A DNA stretch of 64,000 nt from Candidatus Endomicrobiellum cryptotermitis (GCA_031257835.1 JAIRNY010000012.1:1-64000), one strand, 5' to 3'. Positions 47,315-56,605 are shown, counted from the stretch's first letter. Notes: generated from the letters alone by a model not told the origin. Translations and numbers: made by a program.

Positions 47315-47722
47315 GTGGGGCAAGTGTCATTATTAGAATACGTTCAATCAGCGCAAAAGAAAGACTTAGGCGTCTCTTTTAGACCTGGTGATCAAGTAAA
47401 AGTATATTTTAAAGTAATTGAAGGTTCAAATGAAAGAATCCAAGTTATTGAAGGCACAGTAATACGCATAAAAGGTAGCGGGCTTTCAAAGACTTTTACC
47501 CTAAGAAAAGTTTCTTTTGGTGTAGGTGTAGAAGCGATTTTTCCTATTAATTCCCCTCGTATTAAAAAAATTGAAGTTGTAAGACATGGAAAAGTGCGTA
47601 GAGCAAAACTATACTATTTAAGAAATCTTTCAGGTAAAGCTGCAAGAATTTCTGAAGACTCTTCAAAAAGGGTTACAAGTACTAATAAAGCAAAGTCAGC
47701 TCAAATATCTTCTAGCAACTAA
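47315..47722 (+). CDS. rplS: 50S ribosomal protein L19
   Basis: A 135-residue protein located at the 30S-50S interface. The family motifs [55 protein letters not shown] and [20 protein letters not shown] are all present. A C-terminal Ser/Lys-rich tail of about 20 residues is extra. It begins with GTG after a very strong RBS (AAGAGGAGGTG). It continues the rpsP-trmD gene order after the long non-coding stretch, and rnhB follows at 6 bp. Confidence 0.95.
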   Translation: MGQVSLLEYVQSAQKKDLGVSFRPGDQVKVYFKVIEGSNERIQVIEGTVIRIKGSGLSKTFTLRKVSFGVGVEAIFPINSPRIKKIEVVRHGKVRRAKLYYLRNLSGKAARISEDSSKRVTSTNKAKSAQISSSN

Positions 47723-47727
47723 AAAAG

Positions 47728-48354
47728 ATGGAATTATTTGCTTTTGATAAAGCTTTTTATGATAAGGGCCCTAAGCTCGTTGCTGGTGTTGATGAGGCTG
47801 GGCGGGGTCCTTTAGCAGGACCTGTAGTAGCTTCAGCTGTTGCTCTTAGCAAAAACTGTATAATTGACAATTTAAACGATTCAAAAAAATTATCACCCAA
47901 AAAAAGAGAGATCCTTTTTAAAATAATAAAAGAAAAAGCTTTATTTTATGCTATCTCTGTTGTAGACAGCAACACAATAGACAAAATAAATATTTTGCAA
48001 GCTACGCTTCTTGCAATGAAAAATAGTATTTTACAATTAGAAAAAAAACCGGACATTTGTTTAATAGATGGTAATTGTAAAGTAAAACAATTAGATATTG
48101 TTCAAGAAACGATAGTCGCAGGAGATGCAAAAAGTGCTGCTATTGCAGCTGCTTCAGTACTTGCAAAGGTTACAAGAGACACTTTAATGGATAAATATGC
48201 AAAAGAATATCCTTTATACGGATTTGAGAAACACAAAGGCTATGGCACTAAAAAGCATATTGAGGCTATAAAAGAATATGGTATTTGTCCAATACATAGG
48301 AAGTCTTTTGCGCCGATATGTAATATAAACCAACTAAAGCAGCGTATAGGATAA
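47728..48354 (+). CDS. rnhB: Ribonuclease HII
   Basis: Cleaves the RNA strand of RNA-DNA hybrids and starts removal of single ribonucleotides from DNA. The 208-residue protein has the signature VAGVDEAGRGPLAGPVVASA with the catalytic Asp-Glu pair at about 21-22, ICLIDGNCKVK with the third acid near 110, and AAASVLAKVTRDTLMDKYA. YGTKKHIEAIKEYGICPIHR is the usual C-terminal part. It starts 6 bp after rplS and is followed by yraN, the common order in many bacteria. Confidence 0.95.
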   Translation: MELFAFDKAFYDKGPKLVAGVDEAGRGPLAGPVVASAVALSKNCIIDNLNDSKKLSPKKREILFKIIKEKALFYAISVVDSNTIDKINILQATLLAMKNSILQLEKKPDICLIDGNCKVKQLDIVQETIVAGDAKSAAIAAASVLAKVTRDTLMDKYAKEYPLYGFEKHKGYGTKKHIEAIKEYGICPIHRKSFAPICNINQLKQRIG

Positions 48355-48359
48355 ATTTT

Positions 48360-48740
48360 GTGTTTTTTAAAACAATAACTGCAAGAGATGTAGGTTTTGA
48401 TAAAGAAAAAGAAGCATTATCGTATATAAAGAAACTCAAGTACAAAATTTTAACAACAAACTTTATTACCAAGTTTGGCGAAATAGACATAGTTGCAAAG
48501 GATAAAGATACACTAGTTTTTATAGAGGTAAAATATAGAAAGTCTTTATATGCTGGCACTCCTCAAGAAGCTGTAACATTTGCTAAACAACAAAAAATTA
48601 TTAACTCTGCTATTGTCTACGTAAAGAAAAACAATATCAAAAGCGATATACGTTTTGACATAATAGCAATATATAATAATAAAATTGAATTAATTCAATC
48701 TGCTTTTATCCCTAAGTGTTGTGACCAATTTTATATTTAA
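48360..48740 (+). CDS. UPF0102 (YraN) endonuclease-like protein
   Basis: A 126-residue member of the UPF0102 family with a Holliday-junction-resolvase-like PD-(D/E)XK fold. The motifs are NFITKFGEIDIVAKDKDTLV (GEIDIV) then FIEVKYRKS, which together form the nuclease site, and SDIRFDIIAIY follows. The role in cells is not settled. It starts with GTG 5 bp after rnhB. The size is normal. The gene ends the rplS operon. Confidence 0.88.
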   Translation: MFFKTITARDVGFDKEKEALSYIKKLKYKILTTNFITKFGEIDIVAKDKDTLVFIEVKYRKSLYAGTPQEAVTFAKQQKIINSAIVYVKKNNIKSDIRFDIIAIYNNKIELIQSAFIPKCCDQFYI

Positions 48741-48878
48741 CTGTTGTACCTGACAGGAATCTTTTGTTTCTCAAGAGGTTCGCTTAGTTTGCTAAATTGT
48801 TTAAATGTTTGTTGCGCTTGCTATCTTACTAAATCACTCTAGTAGCGTAGATAAGGTTATAAACCAGGCCAAACTAAG

Positions 48879-48967
48879 CTCTTGACTTGACCATTTAGCT
48901 CACAAACGAACAATTTATATTTTTGGTACAATCTTACTTTTTCTTAAATCCAGTCAAGGCAGATATT
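48879..48967. mobile_element. Second, decayed MITE-like copy
   Basis: CTCTTGACTTGACCATTTA at 48879-48897 and TTAAATCCAGTCAAGGCAGA at 48944-48963 are inverted relative to each other and related to the ends of the 9761 element. Spacing (about 90 bp) is similar. The rest of the 418-bp gap 48741-49158 holds only the promoter at 49042. Confidence 0.4.
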
Positions 48968-49041
48968 TATTGTGAATAATTTTTTTCTAATGTTATAATA
49001 AAATAGTCTGTCAAAATACATAAGTATAAATACAGTTTTAA

Positions 49042-49070
49042 TTGACTGTAAAGTAATGCTTTGTTATAAT
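49042..49070 (+). promoter_or_regulatory. Strong sigma70-type promoter
   Basis: TTGACT (49042-49047), a 17-bp spacer and TATAAT (49065-49070), ahead of the TPR protein gene at 49159. The leader is about 80 nt. Confidence 0.7.
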
Positions 49071-49158
49071 TTTCAAGTTAAATTTATTTACTGCACGGAA
49101 GTCTTTCATAATAAGTTCTATGAGAGAAATAAATTAATAATAAAGAGAGCAAAATAAA

Positions 49159-49788
49159 GTGAAAGTTAACTTAAAAATAATGATTTCAAAACTGTTAAAA
49201 AGACAAAAAGAGGATAAAAGGATAATTTTTTTTACATTTATAAGTACTGGTTTAGCAGTTGTTACAATTATTTTTGTTGTATGTTTCAAACTTCACCAAA
49301 ACAATGTAGCTTCTACAAAACTAGCTTCAGCTTATCTTGCTTTTTCTCAAGGAAACCAAAAACAAGGGGTAGACCTGGTAGATGAAACAATATCTAAGTA
49401 CAGTAAAATGCCTGCAGCATACCAGGCAAGACTTTTAAAGGCAGACATATTTACTCAAATAGGTGCGTATGAAGAGGCATTAAAACTTTTAAATGATACT
49501 GTAAAAGATGCAAAACCTGAAAAAATAAAACCTTTAGCTCAAGTTAGAATAATTTATGTTTTTGATACAAAACAAGATTATTTTAATGCTATAAACGCTT
49601 CAAAAGAGTTTATAGATAAGTATCCTAGCCATTTTTTTATAAAGGATGTTTATTTAAACTTAGCTGAATATTATCTTCTTTCAGGCTCTAAAGATGAGGC
49701 AGTAAAAACATTTAGCGAAATTTTGATCAATTTCCCTGCAACTTTAGAAGCAGAAAAAGCTCAAAATAGAATTAATGAAATAAAATAA
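49159..49788 (+). CDS. Membrane-anchored TPR protein (YfgM-like)
   Basis: A 209-residue protein with one N-terminal membrane helix (IIFFTFISTGLAVVTIIFVV, residues about 22-42) and a soluble repeat region facing the periplasm. TPR-type repeats are visible around LASAYLAFSQGNQKQGVDLV, ADIFTQIGAYEEALKLLND and LAEYYLLSGSKDEAVKTFSE. It resembles YfgM, which escorts outer-membrane precursors from the Sec channel. An outer-membrane protein gene follows after 18 bp, so assembly is a reasonable link. The GTG start is taken from position. An ATG at 49180 is an alternative. Confidence 0.72.
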   Translation: MKVNLKIMISKLLKRQKEDKRIIFFTFISTGLAVVTIIFVVCFKLHQNNVASTKLASAYLAFSQGNQKQGVDLVDETISKYSKMPAAYQARLLKADIFTQIGAYEEALKLLNDTVKDAKPEKIKPLAQVRIIYVFDTKQDYFNAINASKEFIDKYPSHFFIKDVYLNLAEYYLLSGSKDEAVKTFSEILINFPATLEAEKAQNRINEIK

Positions 49789-49806
49789 ACAAGAGAGGAA
49801 AAGTTA

Positions 49807-50307
49807 ATGAAAAAATTGATTTTGTCTATTATTTTTATATTTCTATTAAATGTTTGTGTTTTTGCCCAGGAAGGAATAGTTAATAGTTTTAAAGGCAAGC
49901 TTGCAATAGGTACAAATACTACATGGATAGGAAATACAGCCTTAGCTGCAAGATATTATTTAACAGATAGAGTTGGTCTTGAAGGTTTTTTTAGTTTTAG
50001 AACAGTTATTAGTGATTATAGTGGTAGGTTTGGTAATGCCTATGTTGTTGGTGTAAAAGCGTTAGGAATAATTAAATCATATAAAAAGTTGAATGTATAT
50101 GCGTCGTCTACAGTAGGGGTACATTCAGGCAGGGATTCTAAACAAGATGTAACTTTAATTGAAGGGCTTGGTATAGAGTGGTTTGTTTTAGATAATTTAT
50201 CTCTTTCATTAGAGAGTGGACTAAGGTTAACTTCAGGTAACAACTTTACCATATTTTCAAGTGATGTAGACGATATTCCAAATGTAAGTGTAAGATTTTA
50301 TTTGTAG
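49807..50307 (+). CDS. Outer-membrane beta-barrel protein, small
   Basis: A 166-residue protein with a clear signal peptide, KKLILSIIFIFLLNVCVFAQ, cut before EGIV. The mature part shows alternating hydrophobic/polar strands (FKGKLAIGTNTTWIGNTALA, GLEGFFSFRTVISDY, LNVYASSTVGVHSG, LSLSLESGLRLTSG) and ends in VSVRFYL, a usual barrel-closing strand with a near-terminal aromatic residue. About eight strands fit an OmpW/OmpX-like barrel. Substrate or partner is unknown. gcvH follows at 27 bp and may share the transcript. Confidence 0.7.
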   Translation: MKKLILSIIFIFLLNVCVFAQEGIVNSFKGKLAIGTNTTWIGNTALAARYYLTDRVGLEGFFSFRTVISDYSGRFGNAYVVGVKALGIIKSYKKLNVYASSTVGVHSGRDSKQDVTLIEGLGIEWFVLDNLSLSLESGLRLTSGNNFTIFSSDVDDIPNVSVRFYL

Positions 50308-50333
50308 AGGATAATTGGTTAAAAGGAACAATA

Positions 50334-50708
50334 ATGAACATACCACAAAATTTAAAGTATACAAAAACACATGAATGGATAAGAGTAGAGGACAATAAAG
50401 CTATAGTAGGCATAACAGATTTTGCTCAACACGAAATAACAGATATTGTGCATGTTGAACTTCCAGAAATTGGTAGAGCTGTAAAAAAAGATTCTCCAGT
50501 TGCAGTGATAGAATCTGTTAAATCTGCTTTTGATATATATGCTCCTGTTAGTGGTAAAGTTGTTGCTGTAAATGATAATGTTTTATCTAACCCTGAACTT
50601 GTAAACCAATCGCCATATGAGCAAGGTTACTTGTTTACGATTGAACTATCAGACAAGACAGAACTCAATAGTTTATTAGATGCGCAAGCATATCAAACAA
50701 TAATTTAA
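50334..50708 (+). CDS. gcvH: Glycine cleavage system H protein
   Basis: The 124-residue lipoyl carrier that shuttles the aminomethyl group in glycine cleavage. The lipoylation Lys is in AVIESVKSAFDIYAPVSGKV near residue 65. The start KYTKTHEWIRVEDNKAIVGI and ITDIVHVELPEIG are typical. Next to it are both P-protein genes. The T protein and lipoamide dehydrogenase genes are not in this window. Confidence 0.94.
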   Translation: MNIPQNLKYTKTHEWIRVEDNKAIVGITDFAQHEITDIVHVELPEIGRAVKKDSPVAVIESVKSAFDIYAPVSGKVVAVNDNVLSNPELVNQSPYEQGYLFTIELSDKTELNSLLDAQAYQTII

Positions 50709-50719
50709 AATAGGTACTC

Positions 50720-52051
50720 ATGGACTATACACAACAAAATTACAAAGCAATAAAACAGATGCTAGATTCTATAGGTGTTACAAGTATAGATGAGCTTTTT
50801 AGTGACATCCCTAAAGATTTAAGAGTTAAAGAGTTAAACATTTCTAATGGACAAACAGAACAAGAGCTTTTGAATTCTTTTAAGGGGTTGGCTTTAAAAA
50901 ATAAAATTTCTACCACTTTTAGAGGTGCAGGAATTTACGATCATTATATACCTTCTTTAGTTTGGGAAGTTATTGGCAGATCGGAATTTTTAACGGCTTA
51001 TACTCCATACCAGGCAGAAGCAAGTCAAGGTACGCTACAAGCTATTTTTGAGTATCAAAGTTTAATTTGTGCTTTAACGGGATTAGATGTTGCAAATGCA
51101 TCTTTATATGATGGATCTACATCAGTAGCAGAGGCTGTCGTTTTATCTTTAAGAATAAGTGGAAAAAATAAAATATTAATTTCTTCTTTGCTTCATCCAG
51201 AATATATACAAACAGTTAAAACTTATTTGGAAAACTCTAAAGCAGAGTTAGTTGTTTTACCTCAAGGAGCCAATGGTGCAATAGAGAGAACTGTTTTAGA
51301 AGCTAATATAGATGATAACACTGCAGCTGTTGTAATACAGTCTCCAAACTATTTAGGCATAATTGAAGATATGCAAACGTTGTCTGCTGCTACAAAATCT
51401 AAAAATGTTTTATTTATTGCTGTAGTTAACCCTTTATCCCTTGGCCTTTTTCAAGCTCCTGGAGAATATAATGCAGATATTGCTGTTGGTGAAGGGCAAG
51501 TTTTAGGTTCTCCAATGGCTGTAGGCGGGTCGACTTTTGGTTTTATGGCTGTAAAAAAATCTTTAGAATGGAAAATACCGGGCAGAATTGTAGGTCAAAC
51601 TACAGACAAAGATAGCAAAAGAGGTTTTGTTTTAACTTTGCAGTCTAGAGAACAGCATATAAGAAGAGAAAAAGCTACATCTAACATATGTACAAATGCG
51701 TCTTTAAATGCTTTAGCAGGTTGCGTGTTTTTAGCTGGTTGGGGGGACGAAGGTTTTGTTAACCTTGCTAAAACGAACATCTCAAAAGCTAGATATGCGT
51801 TTAACAAAATTAAGTCTTTAGAGGGTTTTAAAGTAAAGTTTGAAAACAAAACTTTTTTTAACGAGTTTGTAATAGAAACTCAAAAAAATATAAAAAAGAT
51901 AAACAAAGTTTTATTGAAAAATAATATTTTAGGCCCGTTAGATTTATCCAACTTTAATGAGAACTTAACAAACTGTTTATTGTTTTGTGTAACAGAACAG
52001 AGAACCAAAAAAGAGATAGACAAATTAGTAGAACTCCTTGCAAAAATATAA
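50720..52051 (+). CDS. gcvPA: Glycine dehydrogenase P protein, subunit 1
   Basis: The N-terminal half of the split P protein, 443 residues. Motifs include FRGAGIYDHYIPSLVWEVIG and YTPYQAEASQGTLQAIFEYQ, then VANASLYDGSTSVAEAVVLS. The later part holds FGFMAVKKSLEWKIPGRIVG and the region LTLQSREQHIRREKATSNIC. It lacks the PLP lysine, which is in the second subunit, and forms a heterotetramer with it. The two-gene form is standard in low-GC and many anaerobic bacteria. Confidence 0.93.
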   Translation: MDYTQQNYKAIKQMLDSIGVTSIDELFSDIPKDLRVKELNISNGQTEQELLNSFKGLALKNKISTTFRGAGIYDHYIPSLVWEVIGRSEFLTAYTPYQAEASQGTLQAIFEYQSLICALTGLDVANASLYDGSTSVAEAVVLSLRISGKNKILISSLLHPEYIQTVKTYLENSKAELVVLPQGANGAIERTVLEANIDDNTAAVVIQSPNYLGIIEDMQTLSAATKSKNVLFIAVVNPLSLGLFQAPGEYNADIAVGEGQVLGSPMAVGGSTFGFMAVKKSLEWKIPGRIVGQTTDKDSKRGFVLTLQSREQHIRREKATSNICTNASLNALAGCVFLAGWGDEGFVNLAKTNISKARYAFNKIKSLEGFKVKFENKTFFNEFVIETQKNIKKINKVLLKNNILGPLDLSNFNENLTNCLLFCVTEQRTKKEIDKLVELLAKI

Positions 52052-52087
52052 AAATAAATTTTTTGTTTTTATGTAGAAGGAACACAA

Positions 52088-53515
52088 ATGGAAAAATTAT
52101 TAAATGAAATGTCTAGTGAATGTAAACCCGCTTATAGTCTAAATTTAGATGTAGAATGTGATTATCAAATCCCAGAAAACTTGAAAAGAAATTCTAATTT
52201 AGGTCTTCCAAATATTGCTGAAAGTGACTTGCTTAGACATTTTATAAACCTTTCAAGGCAAAACTATGCTTTAAGTACAACATTTTATCCTCTTGGTTCA
52301 TGTACTATGAAATACAATCCCTTAATCAATGAATGTATTGCAAAGTTTAACGAGTTTAATTCTGTTCATCCTTATCAAGCACAAGAGAGTATGCAAGGTA
52401 TTTTAGAAATAATTTATAAACTAGAAAAAGATTTATGTGAAATTTCTGGGTTAGATTACTTTTCACTACAACCTGCAGCTGGAGCTCATGGAGAATTTAC
52501 AGGCCTTTTAGTGATTTCAAAATATTTTAAATCTATAAAACAAAAAAGAACTAAAATAATTATCCCTGACTCTGCTCACGGGACAAACCCGGCGTCTGCA
52601 ACGCTTGCTGGTTTTGACATTATTCCTTTCAAGTCTGACCTTGACGGTAGTTTATCTATAGAAAAATTAAAAGAAATTTTAACTCCAGAAGTCGCAGCTG
52701 TTATGCTTACAGTTCCTAACACTTTAGGAGTATTTGAAAAATCAATAATAGAAATTTCAAAAATAGTTCACGACAATGGAAGCCTTTTATATTACGATGG
52801 AGCAAACCTTAATGCTGTTATGGGAATAATAAGGCCAGGCGATATAGGTTTTGACGTTATGCATATAAATTTACATAAAACATTTTCTACGCCTCATGGT
52901 GGTGGTGGGCCAGGGGCAGGCCCTGTTGGCGTAAAAGCTTTTTTGGAACCTTTTTTGCCAGTTCCAAGAATAGAGCTTAAAAAGTTAAAATATATTTTAA
53001 ATTATAAAAAATCAAAAAGTATTGGCAAAATTAAATCTTTTTTTGGGAATTTTCCTGTTCTTTTAAAAGCATATATTTATATAAAATCATTAGGAAGTGT
53101 TGGTTTAAAAAATGTGTCAGAACAAGCAGTGTTAAATGCAAATTACATGCTTGCAAAGTTAAAAAATATAATTGATGTGCCTGCAGGAGAAAAATGCATG
53201 CATGAATTTGTACTTTCACCAAAATCTGTTTTGAAAAATAGTGTAAAAACATTAGATGTTGCTAAAAGACTTTTAGATTATGGCTATTATTCTCCAACAG
53301 TATATTTCCCTGCTATTGTAGAAGAAGCAATAATGATAGAGCCAACAGAGACAGAATCTAAAGACACATTAGATAAATTTATTGAAGTACTTATTAAAAT
53401 TATATTAGAAGAATCTAATAAATGCCCTCAAAAAGTAAAAGATGCCCCAGTTAATACTCCTGTTAAAAGGTTAAACGAAGTTGAAGCAGCAAGAAATCCA
53501 GTTTTAAAATGGTAA
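52088..53515 (+). CDS. gcvPB: Glycine dehydrogenase P protein, subunit 2 (PLP-binding)
   Basis: The catalytic half of the split P protein, 475 residues. It binds pyridoxal phosphate on the Lys in DVMHINLHKTFSTPHGGGGP and decarboxylates glycine, passing the rest to GcvH. Other conserved parts are STTFYPLGSCTMKYNPLINE and LQPAAGAHGEFTGLLVISKY, then PDSAHGTNPASATLAGFDII. The C-terminal half ends with NTPVKRLNEVEAARNPVLKW. It starts 37 bp after gcvPA. Products feed one-carbon units to folate, hence to folD and fmt. Confidence 0.95.
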   Translation: MEKLLNEMSSECKPAYSLNLDVECDYQIPENLKRNSNLGLPNIAESDLLRHFINLSRQNYALSTTFYPLGSCTMKYNPLINECIAKFNEFNSVHPYQAQESMQGILEIIYKLEKDLCEISGLDYFSLQPAAGAHGEFTGLLVISKYFKSIKQKRTKIIIPDSAHGTNPASATLAGFDIIPFKSDLDGSLSIEKLKEILTPEVAAVMLTVPNTLGVFEKSIIEISKIVHDNGSLLYYDGANLNAVMGIIRPGDIGFDVMHINLHKTFSTPHGGGGPGAGPVGVKAFLEPFLPVPRIELKKLKYILNYKKSKSIGKIKSFFGNFPVLLKAYIYIKSLGSVGLKNVSEQAVLNANYMLAKLKNIIDVPAGEKCMHEFVLSPKSVLKNSVKTLDVAKRLLDYGYYSPTVYFPAIVEEAIMIEPTETESKDTLDKFIEVLIKIILEESNKCPQKVKDAPVNTPVKRLNEVEAARNPVLKW

Positions 53516-53522
53516 TAAAAAC

Positions 53523-54017
53523 ATGAAAAATTTACAAAATATTAAAAGAGCGTTACCAAGAAGAGAAATGAAGCAAGAAATTTTAAGGCTTCAAAAAGAT
53601 GGTAAAAAAGTAGTCTTCACAAACGGATGTTTTGATTTATTGCATTTAGGGCATATTAGTCTTTTTAATAAAGCTAAAAGTTTAGGTGACATTTTGATAG
53701 TTGCAATAAATTCAGATAAATCGTTAAATTGTTTTAAAGGGCCTAAAAGGCCATTAGTAAACCAAAAAGATAGAGCTAAACTGATACTTGCTTTAAAGCC
53801 TGTAGACTATGTTGTTGTTTTTGGAGAACAAACTCCAAAGGAAATTTTAAGAGAACTTCGCCCGGACATTTTAGTTAAAGGTGGCGATTATAAATTATCA
53901 GAAATTGTTGGCAGAGAATACGTAAAAAAAGTGTACAGATTTCCTTTTGTAAAAGGGAGATCGACAACAAATCTAATAAACTTAATAGTAGAAAGATATG
54001 GTTCTAAAAAAACATAA
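53523..54017 (+). CDS. rfaE2: D-beta-D-heptose 1-phosphate adenylyltransferase
   Basis: A 164-residue nucleotidyltransferase equal to the C-terminal domain of HldE/RfaE. It makes ADP-heptose, the donor for GT9 heptosyltransferases such as those at 2703 and 30730. The cytidylyltransferase-like signature is FTNGCFDLLHLGHISLFNKA (HxGH), and AINSDKSLNCFKGPKRPLV, PDILVKGGDYKLSEIVG and KGRSTTNLINLI follow in order. The kinase half is not here. It starts 7 bp after gcvPB and overlaps the next gene by 20 bases. Confidence 0.9.
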   Translation: MKNLQNIKRALPRREMKQEILRLQKDGKKVVFTNGCFDLLHLGHISLFNKAKSLGDILIVAINSDKSLNCFKGPKRPLVNQKDRAKLILALKPVDYVVVFGEQTPKEILRELRPDILVKGGDYKLSEIVGREYVKKVYRFPFVKGRSTTNLINLIVERYGSKKT

Positions 54018-54522
54018 AAAGAAAGTTGGCAACAGACTTAGTAATCAAAAAACAATTCTACCTTTTTCTTCTTGTATAAATTTGCTAAACATTTCTGACA
54101 AAGAATCTGTTTTAAGGATTATTGACGCTAATTTAAACCGTTGCCGAGAAGGATTAAGAGTTGTAGAGGATAGTTTAAGGTTTGTTTTAAATGATGGAAA
54201 ACTTTATAAAAAAGTTCGCGCAATTCGCCATAATACAGACAAAATTTTAAGAAATGTTTATGATACCATTATAAAAGAAAGGGATTCTTTTGGCGATTCA
54301 GGTAGACAAATGTCTGAAACTTCAAAAAAAACTTTACGTTCTATAGTTGTTGCTAACTTTAAAAGAGCGCAAGAATCTTTAAGAGTTTTAGAAGAATATT
54401 CAAAAAATTTTTACCCTGAATTTTCACCAGAATTTAAAAAACAAAGATACAAAACTTATATCACAGAAAAAGAAGTTTATTTGAAATATAAAGATTTTTT
54501 TGTAGCAAGATATACTAAGTAG
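53998..54522 (+). CDS. Standalone ThiE N-terminal-type helical domain protein
   Basis: A 174-residue helical protein. The pattern RIIDANLNRCREGLRVVEDS, then LRFVLNDGKLYKKVRAIRHN ... VVANFKRAQESLRVLEEYSK is the N-terminal domain attached to thiamine-phosphate synthase (ThiE) in cyanobacteria and others. The TIM-barrel synthase half is absent. No thiE is in the window, while thiC lies 660 bp downstream. It may assist thiamine synthesis, but no enzyme activity can be assigned. Overlap with rfaE2 suggests co-translation. Confidence 0.65.
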   Translation: MVLKKHKKKVGNRLSNQKTILPFSSCINLLNISDKESVLRIIDANLNRCREGLRVVEDSLRFVLNDGKLYKKVRAIRHNTDKILRNVYDTIIKERDSFGDSGRQMSETSKKTLRSIVVANFKRAQESLRVLEEYSKNFYPEFSPEFKKQRYKTYITEKEVYLKYKDFFVARYTK

Positions 54523-54533
54523 AAAACCTTTAA

Positions 54534-55120
54534 ATGAATAAAGAAATAACAAAAATACTTTCCCAAGGCAAAAGTATAAATAGAAAATTTAAGGAATGTT
54601 ATAATAAAATAGGAAACAGTGTTTATGAAACTGTTTGTGCTTTTTTAAATACAAAAGGTGGAGATATTTTTCTTGGTGTTAAAGATAATAAAGAAATTGT
54701 TGGAATTAATAAAGAATATATTTCTTTAATCAGACAAGACTTTGCCAATTCTGTAAATAATCAATCAAAATTATCTCCAGCATTTTGTCTGTCTGTTGAA
54801 GAAGTTTATATAGAAGATAAATTGGTAGGGTAGAAAAACTTGGATCAGGAGTTAGAAAGTTATATAATTTTTGTAAATTATATTCAGGTTATGATTCAGT
54901 AATTTCTGACGAAAATATATTTAAATTTATTATTTACATAGATTTTTTAATAAAAATTTACATCAAACCATCATGCAAGATAATGAAAAAGAAGTTCTTT
55001 TATTTTGTAAAGTTCCAAAGACAAGGAGCCAAATACAAAGTCACGTTAAAATGAAAAATAGAGATTATTTTAGGAAATCTATTCTAAATCCACTTGTTAA
55101 ATCTGGGAATTGGTATTAAT
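54534..55120 (+). pseudogene. AlbA_2 (Schlafen-like) DNA-binding protein, truncated and broken
   Basis: The N-terminal AlbA_2 half is open to 54833: INRKFKECYNKIGNSVYETV, then CAFLNTKGGDIFLGVKDNKE and GINKEYISLIRQDFANSVNN. A TAG and a large deletion follow. Pieces from 54960 onward end with a winged-helix domain: EKEVLLFCKVPKTRSQIQSH, then KNRDYFRKSILNPLVKSGNW. Both halves are typical of the same family. The relic splits the ThiE-N gene from thiC. Confidence 0.75.
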
Positions 55121-55179
55121 AATGCCAGATAAACCTAACAGTAAAAATCAAAAATATGTTACAAAAGGAGGAAAATAAA

Positions 55180-56445
55180 ATGACGTTAATTGAAACTGCA
55201 CAAAAAAACCAAGAAAATGATTTAATAAAGAGAGTTGCTCAAATAGAAAATTTATGTGAAGAGTTTGTTAGAGAAAGAGTTATATTAGGTAGCATTGTTA
55301 TACCTAAAAATACCAATAGAAGTTTTGAAAAAATTGTTGGTATTGGTACAGGATTAAAGACTAAAGTTAATGCTAATATCGGCACTTCACCAGATCATAT
55401 AGATATTGCAGAAGAACTTGCAAAGCTTGATGTTGCAGTCAAAGCTGGGGCAGATGCAGTGATGGATTTATCTACTGGTGGAAATTTAACGCAAATAAGA
55501 AAAGAAATTCTTGCGGCTTCGCCTGTTCAAATAGGCACAGTTCCTATTTATGAAGCAGTTTGTAAAACAGTTACAAAGGGTAAAAAAATATCTCAACTAG
55601 ATGGAGGATTTTTATTTGATGTTATAGAAGAGCAAGCAGAACAAGGTGTAGATTTTATTACAGTTCATTGTGGCATTAACAAAGCTAATGTAGAAATATT
55701 AAATAGACAAGGACGTTTAGCTGGGGTGGTAAGCAGAGGAGGCTCTTTCTTAGTTAAATATATTAATGCAACTGGCAAAGAAAACCCTTTATACGAGCAG
55801 TATGATAGACTTTTAACAATTGCAAAAAAGTATGACATTACTTTAAGCTTAGGTGACGGGTTTAGACCTGGCTGCATATATGATGCTTCAGATGGACCTC
55901 AAATTGCAGAACTTTCGGTTTTAGGCGAACTTGTTATAAGGGCAAGACAAGCACGAGTTCAGTCTATGATAGAAGGTCCAGGTCACATCCCTTTAAACCA
56001 AATAGAAGCAAATGTTACCCTTGCAAAGAGAATGGGACATAATGCTCCTTTATATTTTTTAGGGCCTTTAGTTACAGACATAGCGCCGGGGTATGACCAT
56101 ATAACATCGGCAATAGGTGGAGCGTTAGCTGCTTCTTATGGTGTTGATTTTATTTGTTATGTTACTCCTGCTGAACATTTAAGACTTCCTGACGTTTGCG
56201 ATGTACATGAAGGTGTGATTTCTGCAAAAATAGCAGGGCATGCTGCAGATATTGTTAAAGGTGTTAAAGGTGCCAAGGAACGTGATGAAGAAATGTCTAA
56301 ATGGCGTAAAGCAAGAAACTGGGATAAACAAAAAGAATTTTGTTTAGATCCAGAAAAATTTGCAAAAGAAAGGGCAAAATTGCTTCCACGACAAGAAGAT
56401 GTATGTACAATGTGCGGAGAATTCTGCTCTATGAGAGATGAGTAA
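55180..56445 (+). CDS. thiC: Phosphomethylpyrimidine synthase
   Basis: The radical-SAM enzyme that turns aminoimidazole ribotide into the thiamine pyrimidine. The start at 55180 follows a perfect AAAGGAGG. A frame start 24 bases earlier overlaps that site. The 421-residue length fits the short (non-proteobacterial) form. KVNANIGTSPDHIDIAEELA, AVMDLSTGGN, ISRGGSFLVKY-like VVSRGGSFLVKYI and LSLGDGFRPGCIYDASDG are conserved, and the 4Fe-4S site is CTMCGEFCSM near the C-terminus. No TPP riboswitch is recognisable upstream. Confidence 0.95.
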   Translation: MTLIETAQKNQENDLIKRVAQIENLCEEFVRERVILGSIVIPKNTNRSFEKIVGIGTGLKTKVNANIGTSPDHIDIAEELAKLDVAVKAGADAVMDLSTGGNLTQIRKEILAASPVQIGTVPIYEAVCKTVTKGKKISQLDGGFLFDVIEEQAEQGVDFITVHCGINKANVEILNRQGRLAGVVSRGGSFLVKYINATGKENPLYEQYDRLLTIAKKYDITLSLGDGFRPGCIYDASDGPQIAELSVLGELVIRARQARVQSMIEGPGHIPLNQIEANVTLAKRMGHNAPLYFLGPLVTDIAPGYDHITSAIGGALAASYGVDFICYVTPAEHLRLPDVCDVHEGVISAKIAGHAADIVKGVKGAKERDEEMSKWRKARNWDKQKEFCLDPEKFAKERAKLLPRQEDVCTMCGEFCSMRDE

Positions 56446-56551
56446 GTACATTTATCGCTACGCTTCGTACCTACTATAAAAAAGTTTTACTCAAAAACTA
56501 ATAAATCCATACAATAAATTGAAAGTTTTATGTCAATTTAGCATAAAACGT

Positions 56552-56580
56552 TTGACTCTCACATATTTTTAAGGTATTAT
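56552..56580 (+). promoter_or_regulatory. Promoter for the broken ATPase at 56606
   Basis: TTGACT (56552-56557), a 17-bp spacer and TATTAT (56575-56580), 26 bp before the ATG. Good promoter left in front of a dead gene. Confidence 0.55.
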
Positions 56581-56605
56581 TACATAAAAGTATTAGGAGA
56601 TTGTT

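Noticed and set aside
49070-50333. Glycine riboswitch before the gcv genes
   Set aside because: No tandem aptamer-like sequence. gcvH follows the OMP gene by 27 bp and is probably read from the upstream promoter.
54840-55170. TPP riboswitch before thiC
   Set aside because: No CTGAGA element with a downstream TGATC.GG..AATGCC.GCG pattern. The stretch is an AlbA_2 relic.
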